DNA of 11,696 nt from Collinsella sp. (lineage in GTDB: Bacteria > Actinomycetota > Coriobacteriia > Coriobacteriales > Coriobacteriaceae): contig WGSQ01000047.1 in assembly GCA_014871605.1 (NCBI GenBank), forward strand, positions 1 to 11,696, in the 5' to 3' direction. Made by a program: the position numbers and the translations under genes. The notes beneath the pieces were generated by a model. That model was not told the origin of the DNA and ran no database searches. It was given only the letters and a program-made list of their open reading frames with translations. Below, in pieces: positions 1 to 6,290 of the stretch; within the stretch, counting starts at the first letter, position 1; each line of letters starts with the position of its first letter.

Positions 1-78
1 GGGTGCCCTACCGGGAGTAGCCCCGACGGTTGACAAAACTATAGGAACACCCAACGGCTACCCGATGACATGGCGATC
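1..78. other. Short gene-free left edge
   Basis: These 78 bases lie downstream of the radical SAM stop codon. I see no gene. GTAGCC (17-22) can pair with GGCTAC (56-61), and GTTG (29-32) with CAAC (52-55), giving a bulged hairpin. There is no convincing U-tract on either strand, so it is not called as a terminator. Confidence 0.5.
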
Positions 79-1125
79 CTATTCCTCGATCTCTTTCCAG
101 CACTGAGGATCGGCTTCGTACATATCGCCTGTGTAACCATACGTCACAGCGGGGCAGCCTCGGCACCAGCCGAAAAGCTCGCATTTGGAGCACTTCTTGA
201 ACTTTTTAAAGTCGCGCTTTGCTTCCATCTGCGGCGAAAAGAACAGCTCCTCGAGCGAGTTCTCGGCAACGTTGCCCACCTTGCTCTCCATGCGACGGCA
301 CGCATAGACGTCGCCCGTAGGCAGCACCGTCATATGGCCCGTACCGCAATGGCAGCCGTCGTAGATCATGCCGGGCTTGGCGCTCTTGGGGATGGTGAAT
401 TTGCCCTGCTCCCACAAAAGAAGCGTCCACAGGTGATCTTTGAGCTGGAAGAACGTTTTGCAGCCCGCAGCCTGGTGAAACTCCATACGCTCTTGCGCGG
501 CCAGCAGCACGTCGCGAAATTCCAGCGGCTCCAGATGGAACTCATCACGCTTTTGGCCCGAGGTGGGGCAGTATCGTCCAAAAGCGAACACGTCGACTTC
601 AAGGCTTGCCACAAGGTCAATGAGCTGCGGCAGCTCGGCGGCATTCATACTCGAAACCGTGTTCATAACGGCAACCCAGATACCCGCGCGCTTAAGGCAC
701 CCAATCGCACGCAAGGTCTCGACAAACGAGCCGGGCTTACGGAAGTAATCGTGCGTTTTCTCGAGTCCATCGAGCGAGAGCTGGTATTTGCGGCACCCCA
801 ACTCTTTCATGCGGGCGCAGACCTCGTCGGTTAGGTGGAACGGATTGCCCATCACGCACCACATAAAACCCCGCTCATGCAAAAGCTCGGCAAGGCGCCA
901 AAAATCGGGATGGAGAATGGGGTCACCGCCCGTAACGTAAAAGTACGGCTGACGACCGATGCGCTCGCAGAGGGCCTGGGCCTGATCGACGACCTCGACC
1001 ATCTGCTCCCACGGCATGCGCTTAAAACCAGCGCAGGCACCGTTGGCGAAGATATAGCAATGTTTGCAACGCTGATCGCATTCATCCGTAATATGCCACT
1101 GGAAGGCAAACGCAGGCTTTTGCAT
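79..1125 (-). CDS. Radical SAM/SPASM peptide-modifying enzyme of an ACGX-type RiPP cassette
   Basis: Predicted cytosolic radical SAM enzyme of 348 residues. It should use S-adenosylmethionine and a [4Fe-4S] cluster to make a 5'-deoxyadenosyl radical and modify the peptide encoded at 1816-2028. The cluster motif CX3CX2C is at C16, C20 and C23, followed by a GGDP version of the GGEP SAM-binding motif (66-69). The C-terminal third is SPASM-like: C258, C260 and C276, then CX2CX5CX2C (C312, C315, C321, C324) and C342, enough for auxiliary clusters. The reading frame is open to a TTG at 1152, but I chose ATG at 1123-1125 because AAGGGAG lies just upstream and the family normally starts close to the FQWHITDECD segment. 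It is the last gene of a three-gene minus-strand unit, 45 nt after the PPOx-ferredoxin gene. I recall a named family 'radical SAM/SPASM domain protein, ACGX system'. Its exact product chemistry is unknown to me. Confidence 0.9.
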   Translation of the reverse strand: MQKPAFAFQWHITDECDQRCKHCYIFANGACAGFKRMPWEQMVEVVDQAQALCERIGRQPYFYVTGGDPILHPDFWRLAELLHERGFMWCVMGNPFHLTDEVCARMKELGCRKYQLSLDGLEKTHDYFRKPGSFVETLRAIGCLKRAGIWVAVMNTVSSMNAAELPQLIDLVASLEVDVFAFGRYCPTSGQKRDEFHLEPLEFRDVLLAAQERMEFHQAAGCKTFFQLKDHLWTLLLWEQGKFTIPKSAKPGMIYDGCHCGTGHMTVLPTGDVYACRRMESKVGNVAENSLEELFFSPQMEAKRDFKKFKKCSKCELFGWCRGCPAVTYGYTGDMYEADPQCWKEIEE

Positions 1126-1170
1126 CGTGGGACTCCCTTGGTCGATGTTCAAATTGATGACGGTATTGGG

Positions 1171-1791
1171 CTACAGGCGCTCAACGGCGCCGACGGGGCA
1201 ATTCTCTTCACAGGCTCCACAGTGCAAGCAGTGCCCAGGCTCTATGCGATACGAGTCACCCGGCTCGATGCACTTCTGCGGACAGTGCTCAAGACAGGTA
1301 CCGCAACCGATACACGCATCGGAATCAATACGAAAACCCTTAACGGGCGCGGACGCCATGTCCTCGTCTAGGGTAAAGACAGCGCGCTCAATAGGACGAA
1401 CCCCCAGGTTAAAGTAGTCGAGCACGATGTTTTCGACCTTAAAGATAATGTTGATATCACGCGTATCACCGGGATAAACGTTAGCAAGATACGGCTGCTC
1501 GGCATAAATAACGTCACGCCAGTAAACTTGCTCGGAATCCAAGGCGGGAGTGGCAACGCCGGACATGCGGATCATTTCGTTAAACCGCGTGTGGACGAGC
1601 GTTTGGACGCGCCCATCGGTCATAAGCTGGCGGGCCATCTCCTTGCCGCGCGCCGTGAGGAAGTAGATGGCGCGGGACTCGTAATGTACAGCGCTCACGC
1701 AGCGAATTTGCGGCGCGCCATTTTCGTCCACAGTTGCCAGCGAGAGCGTCCCGGCAAGCTGCATCTTCTTGAGACAAGTCTGAGCATCCAT
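1171..1791 (-). CDS. PPOx-like flavin-binding domain fused to 2x[4Fe-4S] ferredoxin
   Basis: A 206-residue two-domain protein. Residues about 1-140 look like a pyridoxamine 5'-phosphate oxidase-type split-barrel flavin domain (GTLSLATVDENGAPQIR near the N-terminus, then AIYFLTARGK). Residues 157-206 are a bacterial two-cluster ferredoxin: CX2CX2CX3CP at C160/C163/C166/C170 and again at C188/C191/C194/C198, each followed by Pro. This is an electron-transfer architecture. The likely role, by inference from position between precursor and radical SAM genes, is to supply electrons for reductive SAM cleavage or to reduce or oxidise the peptide cysteines. The ATG at 1789-1791 is preceded by an AGGAGGGG ribosome-binding site. 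The gene begins 24 nt after the precursor stop and is surely co-transcribed. Similar PPOx-ferredoxin fusions occur alone in anaerobes, so the link to peptide maturation rests on context. Confidence 0.88.
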   Translation of the reverse strand: MDAQTCLKKMQLAGTLSLATVDENGAPQIRCVSAVHYESRAIYFLTARGKEMARQLMTDGRVQTLVHTRFNEMIRMSGVATPALDSEQVYWRDVIYAEQPYLANVYPGDTRDINIIFKVENIVLDYFNLGVRPIERAVFTLDEDMASAPVKGFRIDSDACIGCGTCLEHCPQKCIEPGDSYRIEPGHCLHCGACEENCPVGAVERL

Positions 1792-1815
1792 TACGAGTCC
1801 CCTCCTAGCGATTGC

Positions 1816-2028
1816 TTACTGAGCGTCCGCAGCGCCGCAAGCGGTGCCGCAGGCCGGAGCAGCCTTGGGATCGGCGGAGCCGCAAGCAGGGGTGGCCGCG
1901 GGGTCGGCAGAGCCGCAAGCGGTGCCGCAGGCAGGCGCGGCCTTGGGCGCGGCGGAGCCGCAGGCAGGGGCGGGATCGGCGGTACCGCAAGAAGCGAAGG
2001 CGGCAACGTTCTCGAGATTCTCGGACAT
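1816..2028 (-). CDS. ACGX-repeat RiPP precursor peptide
   Basis: A 70-residue peptide with a short leader-like start (MSENLENVAAFA) followed by a core made almost only of Ala, Cys, Gly, Pro, Ser, Thr, Asp and Lys. Seven Cys-Gly pairs occur at C14 (SCGT), C23 (ACGS), C34 (ACGT), C38 (ACGS), C49 (ACGS), C60 (ACGT) and C64 (ACGA). There are no aromatic residues after F11. The core holds an internal duplication with a 26-residue period: residues 22-42 and 48-68 are nearly the same. The frame is open further upstream (to 2124), but ATG at 2026-2028 has AAAGGA about 7 nt before it and gives the typical small precursor. It is the first gene of the minus-strand cassette with the PPOx-ferredoxin and radical SAM genes. 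I recall this pattern as the 'ACGX-repeat peptide' type. The mature product and its bonds are not known to me; Cys thioethers would fit a SPASM maturase. Confidence 0.85.
   Translation of the reverse strand: MSENLENVAAFASCGTADPAPACGSAAPKAAPACGTACGSADPAATPACGSADPKAAPACGTACGAADAQ
1834..1989. repeat. 78-bp tandem duplication inside the precursor gene
   Basis: Two adjacent 78-bp units (1834-1911 and 1912-1989) start with the same GCCGCAAGCGGTGCCGCAGG. I count 7 mismatches over the first 60 bases; the last 18 bases are more diverged. In protein terms this is the 26-residue period of the ACGX core. It suggests growth of the peptide by unequal crossing-over or slippage. Confidence 0.85.
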
Positions 2029-2149
2029 GGCAATTCCTTTCGATTGGGGGCGGCTGGGCGAAGCCGCCCGGACGTAGACGCTTTTGCGCCTAAGCACATC
2101 ATGCGAGGAATGCACCCCACCCAAAAGAAGGCACTAATCTATTAGCCAG

Positions 2150-2163
2150 TTACCAAAAAGTAA
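2150..2163. promoter_or_regulatory. Candidate HxlR operator
   Basis: TTAC (2150-2153), six bases, then GTAA (2160-2163), within the divergent region between the precursor and hxlR-type genes. Dyads of the TTAC..GTAA kind are typical binding sites of HxlR/DUF24 regulators. The site would overlap the minus-strand promoter region of the cassette (a weak TTACTT / TAGATT pair, 16 bp apart) and lie just upstream of the regulator's own promoter. That suggests both directions are controlled together. Seen by eye; binding is an inference. Confidence 0.5.
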
Positions 2164-2164
2164 G

Positions 2165-2196
2165 TTGTAGCCGCGGGCGCCAGCAGCTGCGATAAT
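2165..2196 (+). promoter_or_regulatory. Possible promoter of the HxlR gene
   Basis: A GATAAT -10 box at 2191-2196 stands 31 bp before the HxlR start codon. The only -35-like hexamer is a poor TTGTAG at 2165-2170, with a 20-bp spacer. The -10 is good, the -35 weak, as expected for an activated or repressed promoter. Confidence 0.35.
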
Positions 2197-2226
2197 GCAA
2201 GCAACCTACCCGATTGCGAGGTTACC

Positions 2227-2559
2227 ATGCTCACCAAAGAAGAACTGCCTCCCTGCCCCGTCGCTACGTGTTTTCAGCTCTTTGGCAACAAGTGGAAAAT
2301 CTATATCATCCAGCAGCTCATTGAGCAGCCCCTGGGCTTCAACGCGCTACATCGCTCTATTCCCGGCATCAGTCAAAAGGTGCTCTCGTCAAACCTAAAG
2401 GAAATGGATGCCGCGGGACTTATCACGCGCACCGTCATTCCCGAAACGCCCATCCGTACCGAATACGCGCTGAGCGAGCTGGGTCAAAGCCTTATGCCCA
2501 TCATCGATTCTCTTGTGGAATGGGGCACCGACTACCAGCAGCTTGTGCGAAGCTCCTAG
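2227..2559 (+). CDS. HxlR-family winged-helix transcriptional regulator
   Basis: A 110-residue HxlR (DUF24) DNA-binding protein, normally a homodimer. The family signature near the N-terminus is present (PPCPVATCFQLFGNKWK), followed by LGFNALHRSIPGISQKVLSSNLKEMDAAGL for the recognition helix and RTEYALSELG for the wing. Length is usual for the family. The conserved family Cys is at position 10, and a second Cys at 15 sits close to it. In characterised relatives such as YodB and QorR that N-terminal Cys senses quinones, electrophiles or oxidants. A GAGG ribosome site precedes the ATG. It is transcribed divergently from the precursor/PPOx-ferredoxin/rSAM unit and ends in a strong terminator, so it is the best candidate for a local regulator of that cassette; this target is an inference. 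Confidence 0.9.
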   Translation: MLTKEELPPCPVATCFQLFGNKWKIYIIQQLIEQPLGFNALHRSIPGISQKVLSSNLKEMDAAGLITRTVIPETPIRTEYALSELGQSLMPIIDSLVEWGTDYQQLVRSS

Positions 2560-2582
2560 CAGCTACGGGCTTTTGCAAATTG

Positions 2583-2622
2583 AGCGCCGTGGGGCATACC
2601 GCTCCACGGCGCTTACCTTTTT
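2583..2622 (+). terminator. Rho-independent terminator of the HxlR gene
   Basis: A perfect 10-bp GC-rich stem (AGCGCCGTGG at 2583-2592 with CCACGGCGCT at 2604-2613) with an 11-nt loop is followed by TACC and a run of five T (2618-2622). It starts 24 nt after the HxlR stop codon. Confidence 0.85.
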
Positions 2623-2700
2623 GTGCCTTCTTTTGAAGAAGCGGTCCGGGTTGCACACTGCTGTCAAACACGCCCAACTCAATTGGACAGGAGGTCAGCC

Positions 2701-3486
2701 ATGAATCAAGCCGAGCGTCGTATTTGGCTTATCAATGCATTGCTCAACGAGCGAGCGGACGGACGCGGCATTGCCGTTCCCGCCGGAGCCGGCGAGCAGC
2801 GTGATTTGCTCAGGGCCCTTATGAACGTGCGGTCGCCCGAAGCGCTCGCGACAGAGGTGCTCGATATCCAGGATGCCTACTTGCAGCAGCGGCTTGTTGA
2901 GCGCGGCGGCGCAACCGATGCCGGCACGCTTCCCTACTGCAATCGCATTGCCGTCTGGCGTGGCGACATCACGCTGCTTAAGGCCGACGCCATCGTCAAC
3001 GCCGCCAACAGCCAAATGCTCGGCTGTTTTGTGCCGGGACACCACTGCATCGACAATGCCATCCACACATACGCCGGCATGCAGCTGCGCCTGACGTGCG
3101 CCAGCCTCATGTGTAAACAGGGGCATGAGGAACCGACCGCATGCGTCAAGGTCACGCCAGCCTTTAACCTGCCCAGCAGCCATATCTTCCACACCGTCGG
3201 TCCCATCGTGCCCAACCATAAGCCTGGCCCGCGCGAGGAACTGCTACTGCGCCGTTGCTACACCAGCTGCCTGGAAGAAGCGACGAGCCGAAAGCTCGAC
3301 ACGCTTGCCTTCTGCTGCATTTCGACGGGCGTCTTTGGTTATCCCCAACAAGCTGCCGCGTGCGTTGCCATCGATGCCGTTCGTCATCATCTAGACCATA
3401 ACGACCCCAACCTTAAGGTGATCTTCAATGTTTTTCTCGCGTCTGACGAGTCAATCTACCGCGACCTTCTCCAAGCAGATCGCTAA
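2701..3486 (+). CDS. Zinc-type macrodomain protein-ADP-ribose hydrolase
   Basis: A 261-residue protein of the Zn-macro group, expected to remove ADP-ribose from modified proteins. The macro fold covers about residues 80-255: NAANS (100-104), then the zinc-loop region GCFVPGHHCID (108-118), in which C109, H114 and C116 are the likely metal ligands, and TGVFGYP (209-215) for the distal phosphate loop. The first 75 residues form a helical N-terminal extension usual in this group. The frame is open from 2623, but ATG 2701 directly follows an AGGAGG box at 2689-2694 and is clearly the start. Its 3' end overlaps the start of the sirtuin gene by 59 nt, so the two are co-expressed. In Staphylococcus and Streptococcus the same pair writes and erases ADP-ribose on a lipoylated GcvH-like protein; that partner is not in this window. 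Confidence 0.92.
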   Translation: MNQAERRIWLINALLNERADGRGIAVPAGAGEQRDLLRALMNVRSPEALATEVLDIQDAYLQQRLVERGGATDAGTLPYCNRIAVWRGDITLLKADAIVNAANSQMLGCFVPGHHCIDNAIHTYAGMQLRLTCASLMCKQGHEEPTACVKVTPAFNLPSSHIFHTVGPIVPNHKPGPREELLLRRCYTSCLEEATSRKLDTLAFCCISTGVFGYPQQAAACVAIDAVRHHLDHNDPNLKVIFNVFLASDESIYRDLLQADR

Positions 3487-4312
3487 ACTCCGAGCCGCAC
3501 TCGATGCATCCGACGCCGTGATAATCGGCGCCGGCGCGGGTCTTTCCACCGCGGCTGGCTACGCCTACGCGGGAGAGCGCTTCGAGAAGCTCTTTGGCAA
3601 CTTCGCCGCACGCTACGGCTTTACCGACATGTACTCCGGCGGTTTCTACCCCTATGACTCCCTCGAGGAATACTGGGCATTTTGGAGCCGCTATATCATG
3701 TGCAACCGATATGACCCCATACCCAAGCCCATCTACGAACAGCTTTTGGGCCTGCTGCGCGACCGAGATTACTTTGTGCTGACCACAAACGTAGACCATT
3801 GCTTCCAACGCGCCGGTTTCGATAAACAGCGACTCTTTTACACGCAGGGCGACTATGGTCTATTCCAGTGCAGCAAGCCCTGCTGTCAGGAAACTTGGGA
3901 CAACGAAGAGCTCGTACATAACATGGTCGCCGCCCAAGAAGACCTGCGCATTCCTTCTACGCTAGTGCCCCGTTGCCCCCATTGCGGCTCCCCGCTCACG
4001 ATGAACCTGCGCGCCGACGATACGTTTGTGCAGGATAAGGGCTGGTATGCCGCGGCCGACCGTTACCAAGATTTCCTGCGCCGCCACAACAATATGCGCA
4101 TCCTGTTCTTGGAGCTTGGCGTAGGCGGCAACACGCCCGTCATCATCAAATACCCGTTTTGGCAGATGACCGCCAAAAACGAGCGCGCTACATACGCGTG
4201 CGTCAATTTTGGCGAGGCAGTCGCCCCTGCAGAAATCGCCGATCGCAGCATCCTGATTGACGCCGACGCAGGGCGCGTGCTGGACGCACTTGCCGTCCAA
4301 GCCGTCAGATGA
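3428..4312 (+). CDS. Class M sirtuin (SirTM), protein ADP-ribosyltransferase
   Basis: A 294-residue NAD-dependent sirtuin of the macrodomain-linked class. The Rossmann NAD loop is GAGAGLST (34-41), followed by TTNVDHCF (119-126), and a zinc ribbon formed by C148/C152 (C153 adjacent) and C183/C186. The residue that is His in deacetylating sirtuins is Gln here (Q140, in FYTQGDYG), as known for SirTMs, which transfer ADP-ribose rather than deacetylate. ELGVGGNTP (229-237) matches the C-terminal NAD-binding part. The ATG at 3428 lies inside the macrodomain gene and is preceded by AAGGTG; residues 1-14 before SKQIAKLRAAL are probably flexible. The 59-nt overlap implies tight coupling of writer and eraser. 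Known relatives respond to oxidative stress and need lipoyl carrier modification of the target. The target here cannot be seen. Confidence 0.92.
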   Translation: MFFSRLTSQSTATFSKQIAKLRAALDASDAVIIGAGAGLSTAAGYAYAGERFEKLFGNFAARYGFTDMYSGGFYPYDSLEEYWAFWSRYIMCNRYDPIPKPIYEQLLGLLRDRDYFVLTTNVDHCFQRAGFDKQRLFYTQGDYGLFQCSKPCCQETWDNEELVHNMVAAQEDLRIPSTLVPRCPHCGSPLTMNLRADDTFVQDKGWYAAADRYQDFLRRHNNMRILFLELGVGGNTPVIIKYPFWQMTAKNERATYACVNFGEAVAPAEIADRSILIDADAGRVLDALAVQAVR

Positions 4313-4330
4313 CGAATCCGATGCTCAACA

Positions 4331-4386
4331 TAGTCATTGGGAACGTTCTTAAATGACTAGTCGTTAAAGAACGTCCCCAACGACTA
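4331..4386. repeat. 56-bp imperfect palindrome between convergent genes
   Basis: The left arm (4331-4356, starting TAGTCATTGGGAACGTTCTT) and right arm (4361-4386) are 26 bp each and pair with four mismatches around a CTAG centre. The element fills nearly all the space between the sirtuin stop (4312) and the stop of the dihydrouridine synthase (4390). It probably ends transcription from both sides, though there is no good T-run. The GGGACGTTC core looks like a dispersed genomic repeat rather than a one-off terminator; copy number must be checked in the genome. Confidence 0.75.
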
Positions 4387-4389
4387 CAT

Positions 4390-5349
4390 TTAGCCGCAAA
4401 AGCGGGCTATGGGCGCGAGCGGTTGTTCGCGAAAGACGCGCTCGACGGCGGCGCGGTATTCGTCGACCTTTTTGGTCTTGCGCACGATCTTGTGAACGGT
4501 AGCGGGATCGGCGAAGGCGCACTTGGCGTAGAACCACCACTCCTTCATGCGGAAGACCGCGTTGCCGCCAATCTCTTCTGCATACGCCGCAAACAGCGTG
4601 TCGTGGAAGCGTTGCAGTTCAGCTGCCGTGGCAGTAGGGCCGCCCTTAACCATGCGAGCCAGCGCGGGGTTCGCAAGCAAGCCGCGTCCCAACATTACGT
4701 GACGCGTCCCGGGATAGGCCTCCACCAGCGCATCCATGTCCTCAAGATCAAAGATGTCGCCGTTGTAGGCCACCGGGAACGGCGCCCGCTCCAGCGTCTC
4801 GCCGTAAAACTCTTTGCGCGGCGAACCCGCATAGCGGTCCTTTTGCACACGCGGATGCACGATCAGCTCTGCCAGCGGCATGCGGCAATAGAGGTCGAGC
4901 ACGCGCTCGTACTCGTCGTCGTTTTCCAAACCCAACCTGGTTTTAACCGACACCGGCAATGGCGAGCGTTCGCACACGTCGCTCAAGAACACCTCGAGCT
5001 CATCCAGATTGCGCAGAAAGCCCGAGCCCTTGCCTTTGGCGACAACCGTACCCGAGGGACAGCCAAGGTTGAGGTTGACCTCGTGGTAACCCATATCGGC
5101 GAGCACCTGCGCTGCCCACACAAACTCGTCCGCATTTTTGGACATCAGCTGCGGCACCACGTTAAGCCCCTGGTTATTGGCAGGATCGACCTCTTTATAC
5201 GCCTTGCCGCCAAAGCGGTTGCCCACGCGCGGCGGCGGCAAAAACGGCGTGTAATAGCAATCGAGCGCGCCGAAGCACTCTGCATGCACGCGACGGAACA
5301 CATGCCCGGTAATCCCCTCCATAGGGGCCAGCGAGAAATACATCAACAT
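4390..5349 (-). CDS. tRNA-dihydrouridine synthase family protein
   Basis: A 319-residue FMN-dependent TIM-barrel enzyme predicted to reduce uridine to dihydrouridine in the D-loop of tRNA using NAD(P)H. FMN and substrate motifs are in the expected order: LAPMEGIT at the N-terminus, NLGCPSG with the catalytic Cys, VKTRLG, IVHPR, VAYNGDI and MLGRGLLANP for the phosphate site. A helical C-terminal domain with RMKEWWFYAK follows. Length is normal. The start is either ATG 5347-5349 or the ATG two codons later (5341-5343); AAGTGG stands directly before the first, which would suit the second better. It follows the LysR gene on the same strand after 39 nt, but a perfect palindrome lies between, so separate transcription is possible. 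Which Dus subfamily it belongs to I cannot say from sequence alone. Confidence 0.93.
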   Translation of the reverse strand: MLMYFSLAPMEGITGHVFRRVHAECFGALDCYYTPFLPPPRVGNRFGGKAYKEVDPANNQGLNVVPQLMSKNADEFVWAAQVLADMGYHEVNLNLGCPSGTVVAKGKGSGFLRNLDELEVFLSDVCERSPLPVSVKTRLGLENDDEYERVLDLYCRMPLAELIVHPRVQKDRYAGSPRKEFYGETLERAPFPVAYNGDIFDLEDMDALVEAYPGTRHVMLGRGLLANPALARMVKGGPTATAAELQRFHDTLFAAYAEEIGGNAVFRMKEWWFYAKCAFADPATVHKIVRKTKKVDEYRAAVERVFREQPLAPIARFCG

Positions 5350-5363
5350 CCACTTTCAAATCA

Positions 5364-5394
5364 ATGTGACAAAGGGACAGTCCCTTTGTCACAT
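5364..5394. repeat. Perfect 31-bp palindrome (GTGACAAAGGGAC family, copy 1)
   Basis: Arms of 15 bp (ATGTGACAAAGGGAC and its exact reverse complement, 5364-5378 and 5380-5394) flank a single A. The right arm contains the TGA stop codon (5389-5391) of the LysR gene and its last Met codon. It shares 26 of 27 core bases with the element at 8208-8246, the centre base being the difference. There is no T-run, so it is not a classic terminator, though the hairpin could protect or end the LysR transcript. Confidence 0.9.
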
Positions 5395-6270
5395 CCCATT
5401 CAAGCGGTTCAGGAACTCTTCGCAGGCGCGAGAACGCAGGCGATATTTTTTCCACACCAGGTACGACGCAATGGTGAGTGGCGGTTCAAAGGGAACAAAC
5501 CGCAGGTCGCTGGACTCATCTATCTGCAGCAAGCTTCCAATGCCAACCGCGCACGCAGTGCCCGAACGCACCAGATGCGATGCGTTGCCGATCAGATCGT
5601 AGTGCCCCACGATGTTGAGCGCGTCAACGCTGAGAGTGCCGCTCGACCACGCTTCTAAGTCCAGCGCACGATTTGAGGTGCGCGAACTCAGTAGCAGCGG
5701 CATTTTCGCCACATCCGCAGGCGTCAGCACGTCCAAGCAGCCCCATGGGCCGCTCGCGGCGACAACGGCACCGGCCCGATCCGCCTCGGGCATACGAATC
5801 CATTCGTATTTCTCGACGTTCACAGGCTCCAGCAACAGCGCAAAGTCGAGCAGGCCGCGCTCCAAGCGCTCCTCCACTGCATCGGCATTACCGGTATAGA
5901 GTTCTATCGTCACTCCTGGATGATCCCGATGCAGCTCCGCAAAGATATCGAGCACCAGCCGCATCGATTTAGTTTCGCCGGCGCCAATGCGGATAACGCC
6001 CGTAATGCCGAGCTCTCGATCTGCCAGCTCCAGCTCGGTCTGCTCCACCAGTGAGACGATTTCCTCGGCACGCTGGCGCAGGCGCATGCCATCGCTCGTG
6101 AGCACGCACGATCGATTGGTGCGCTCAAAAAGCTCGACGCCCAGTTCGCGCTCAAGATCGGCAATCTGACGTGACAGCGTAGGCTGCGTCACATGCAGCA
6201 CATTTGCCGCCTCGGTCATGTTTTCCTCACGCGCCACCGCCAAAAAGTAACGCAACGTCCGTAGCTCCAT
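5389..6270 (-). CDS. LysR-type transcriptional regulator
   Basis: A 293-residue LysR-family protein of normal length. The N-terminal winged helix-turn-helix is clear (MELRTLRYFLAVAREENMTE, then AANVLHVTQPTLSRQIADLE, about residues 1-60). A linker helix (about 62-88) and a periplasmic-binding-protein-like effector domain (about 89-290) follow, which senses an unknown small molecule. The ATG at 6268-6270 is preceded by a GGGGGTG ribosome site. It is transcribed away from the aldo/keto reductase/flavodoxin unit across 138 bp, the classic layout in which a LysR protein controls its divergent neighbour. Its stop codon lies inside a perfect palindrome, so a repeat insertion may have set the present C-terminus (NGM). 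Effector and regulon are not deducible. Confidence 0.92.
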   Translation of the reverse strand: MELRTLRYFLAVAREENMTEAANVLHVTQPTLSRQIADLERELGVELFERTNRSCVLTSDGMRLRQRAEEIVSLVEQTELELADRELGITGVIRIGAGETKSMRLVLDIFAELHRDHPGVTIELYTGNADAVEERLERGLLDFALLLEPVNVEKYEWIRMPEADRAGAVVAASGPWGCLDVLTPADVAKMPLLLSSRTSNRALDLEAWSSGTLSVDALNIVGHYDLIGNASHLVRSGTACAVGIGSLLQIDESSDLRFVPFEPPLTIASYLVWKKYRLRSRACEEFLNRLNGM

Positions 6271-6290
6271 TGCACCCCCAACTCAGACAA

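Noticed and set aside
70..834. Open frame of 254 codons on the plus strand
   Set aside because: Antisense to the radical SAM gene, whose cluster motifs and ribosome site are clear.
1126..1152. TTG start for the radical SAM gene
   Set aside because: The nine extra codons cover the AAGGGAG ribosome site of the ATG at 1125.
2029..2124. N-terminal extension of the precursor frame
   Set aside because: The frame is open upstream to 2124 but reads as Arg/Ser-rich promoter DNA, and the AAAGGA site belongs to the ATG at 2028.
1528..2145. Gly/Ala/Arg-rich open frame on the plus strand
   Set aside because: The repeats mirror the ACGX duplication on the other strand. The minus-strand frame has the better start, ribosome site and operon context.
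2627..2641. CTTCTT-N3-AAGAAG dyad upstream of the macrodomain gene
   Set aside because: Too short and too simple in sequence to call as an operator without other copies, and no clear promoter nearby.
4423..5658. Open frame of 411 codons on the plus strand
   Set aside because: It is antisense to the dihydrouridine synthase and LysR genes, has no ribosome site or recognisable domain, and is Arg/His-rich as expected of a shadow frame in GC-rich DNA.
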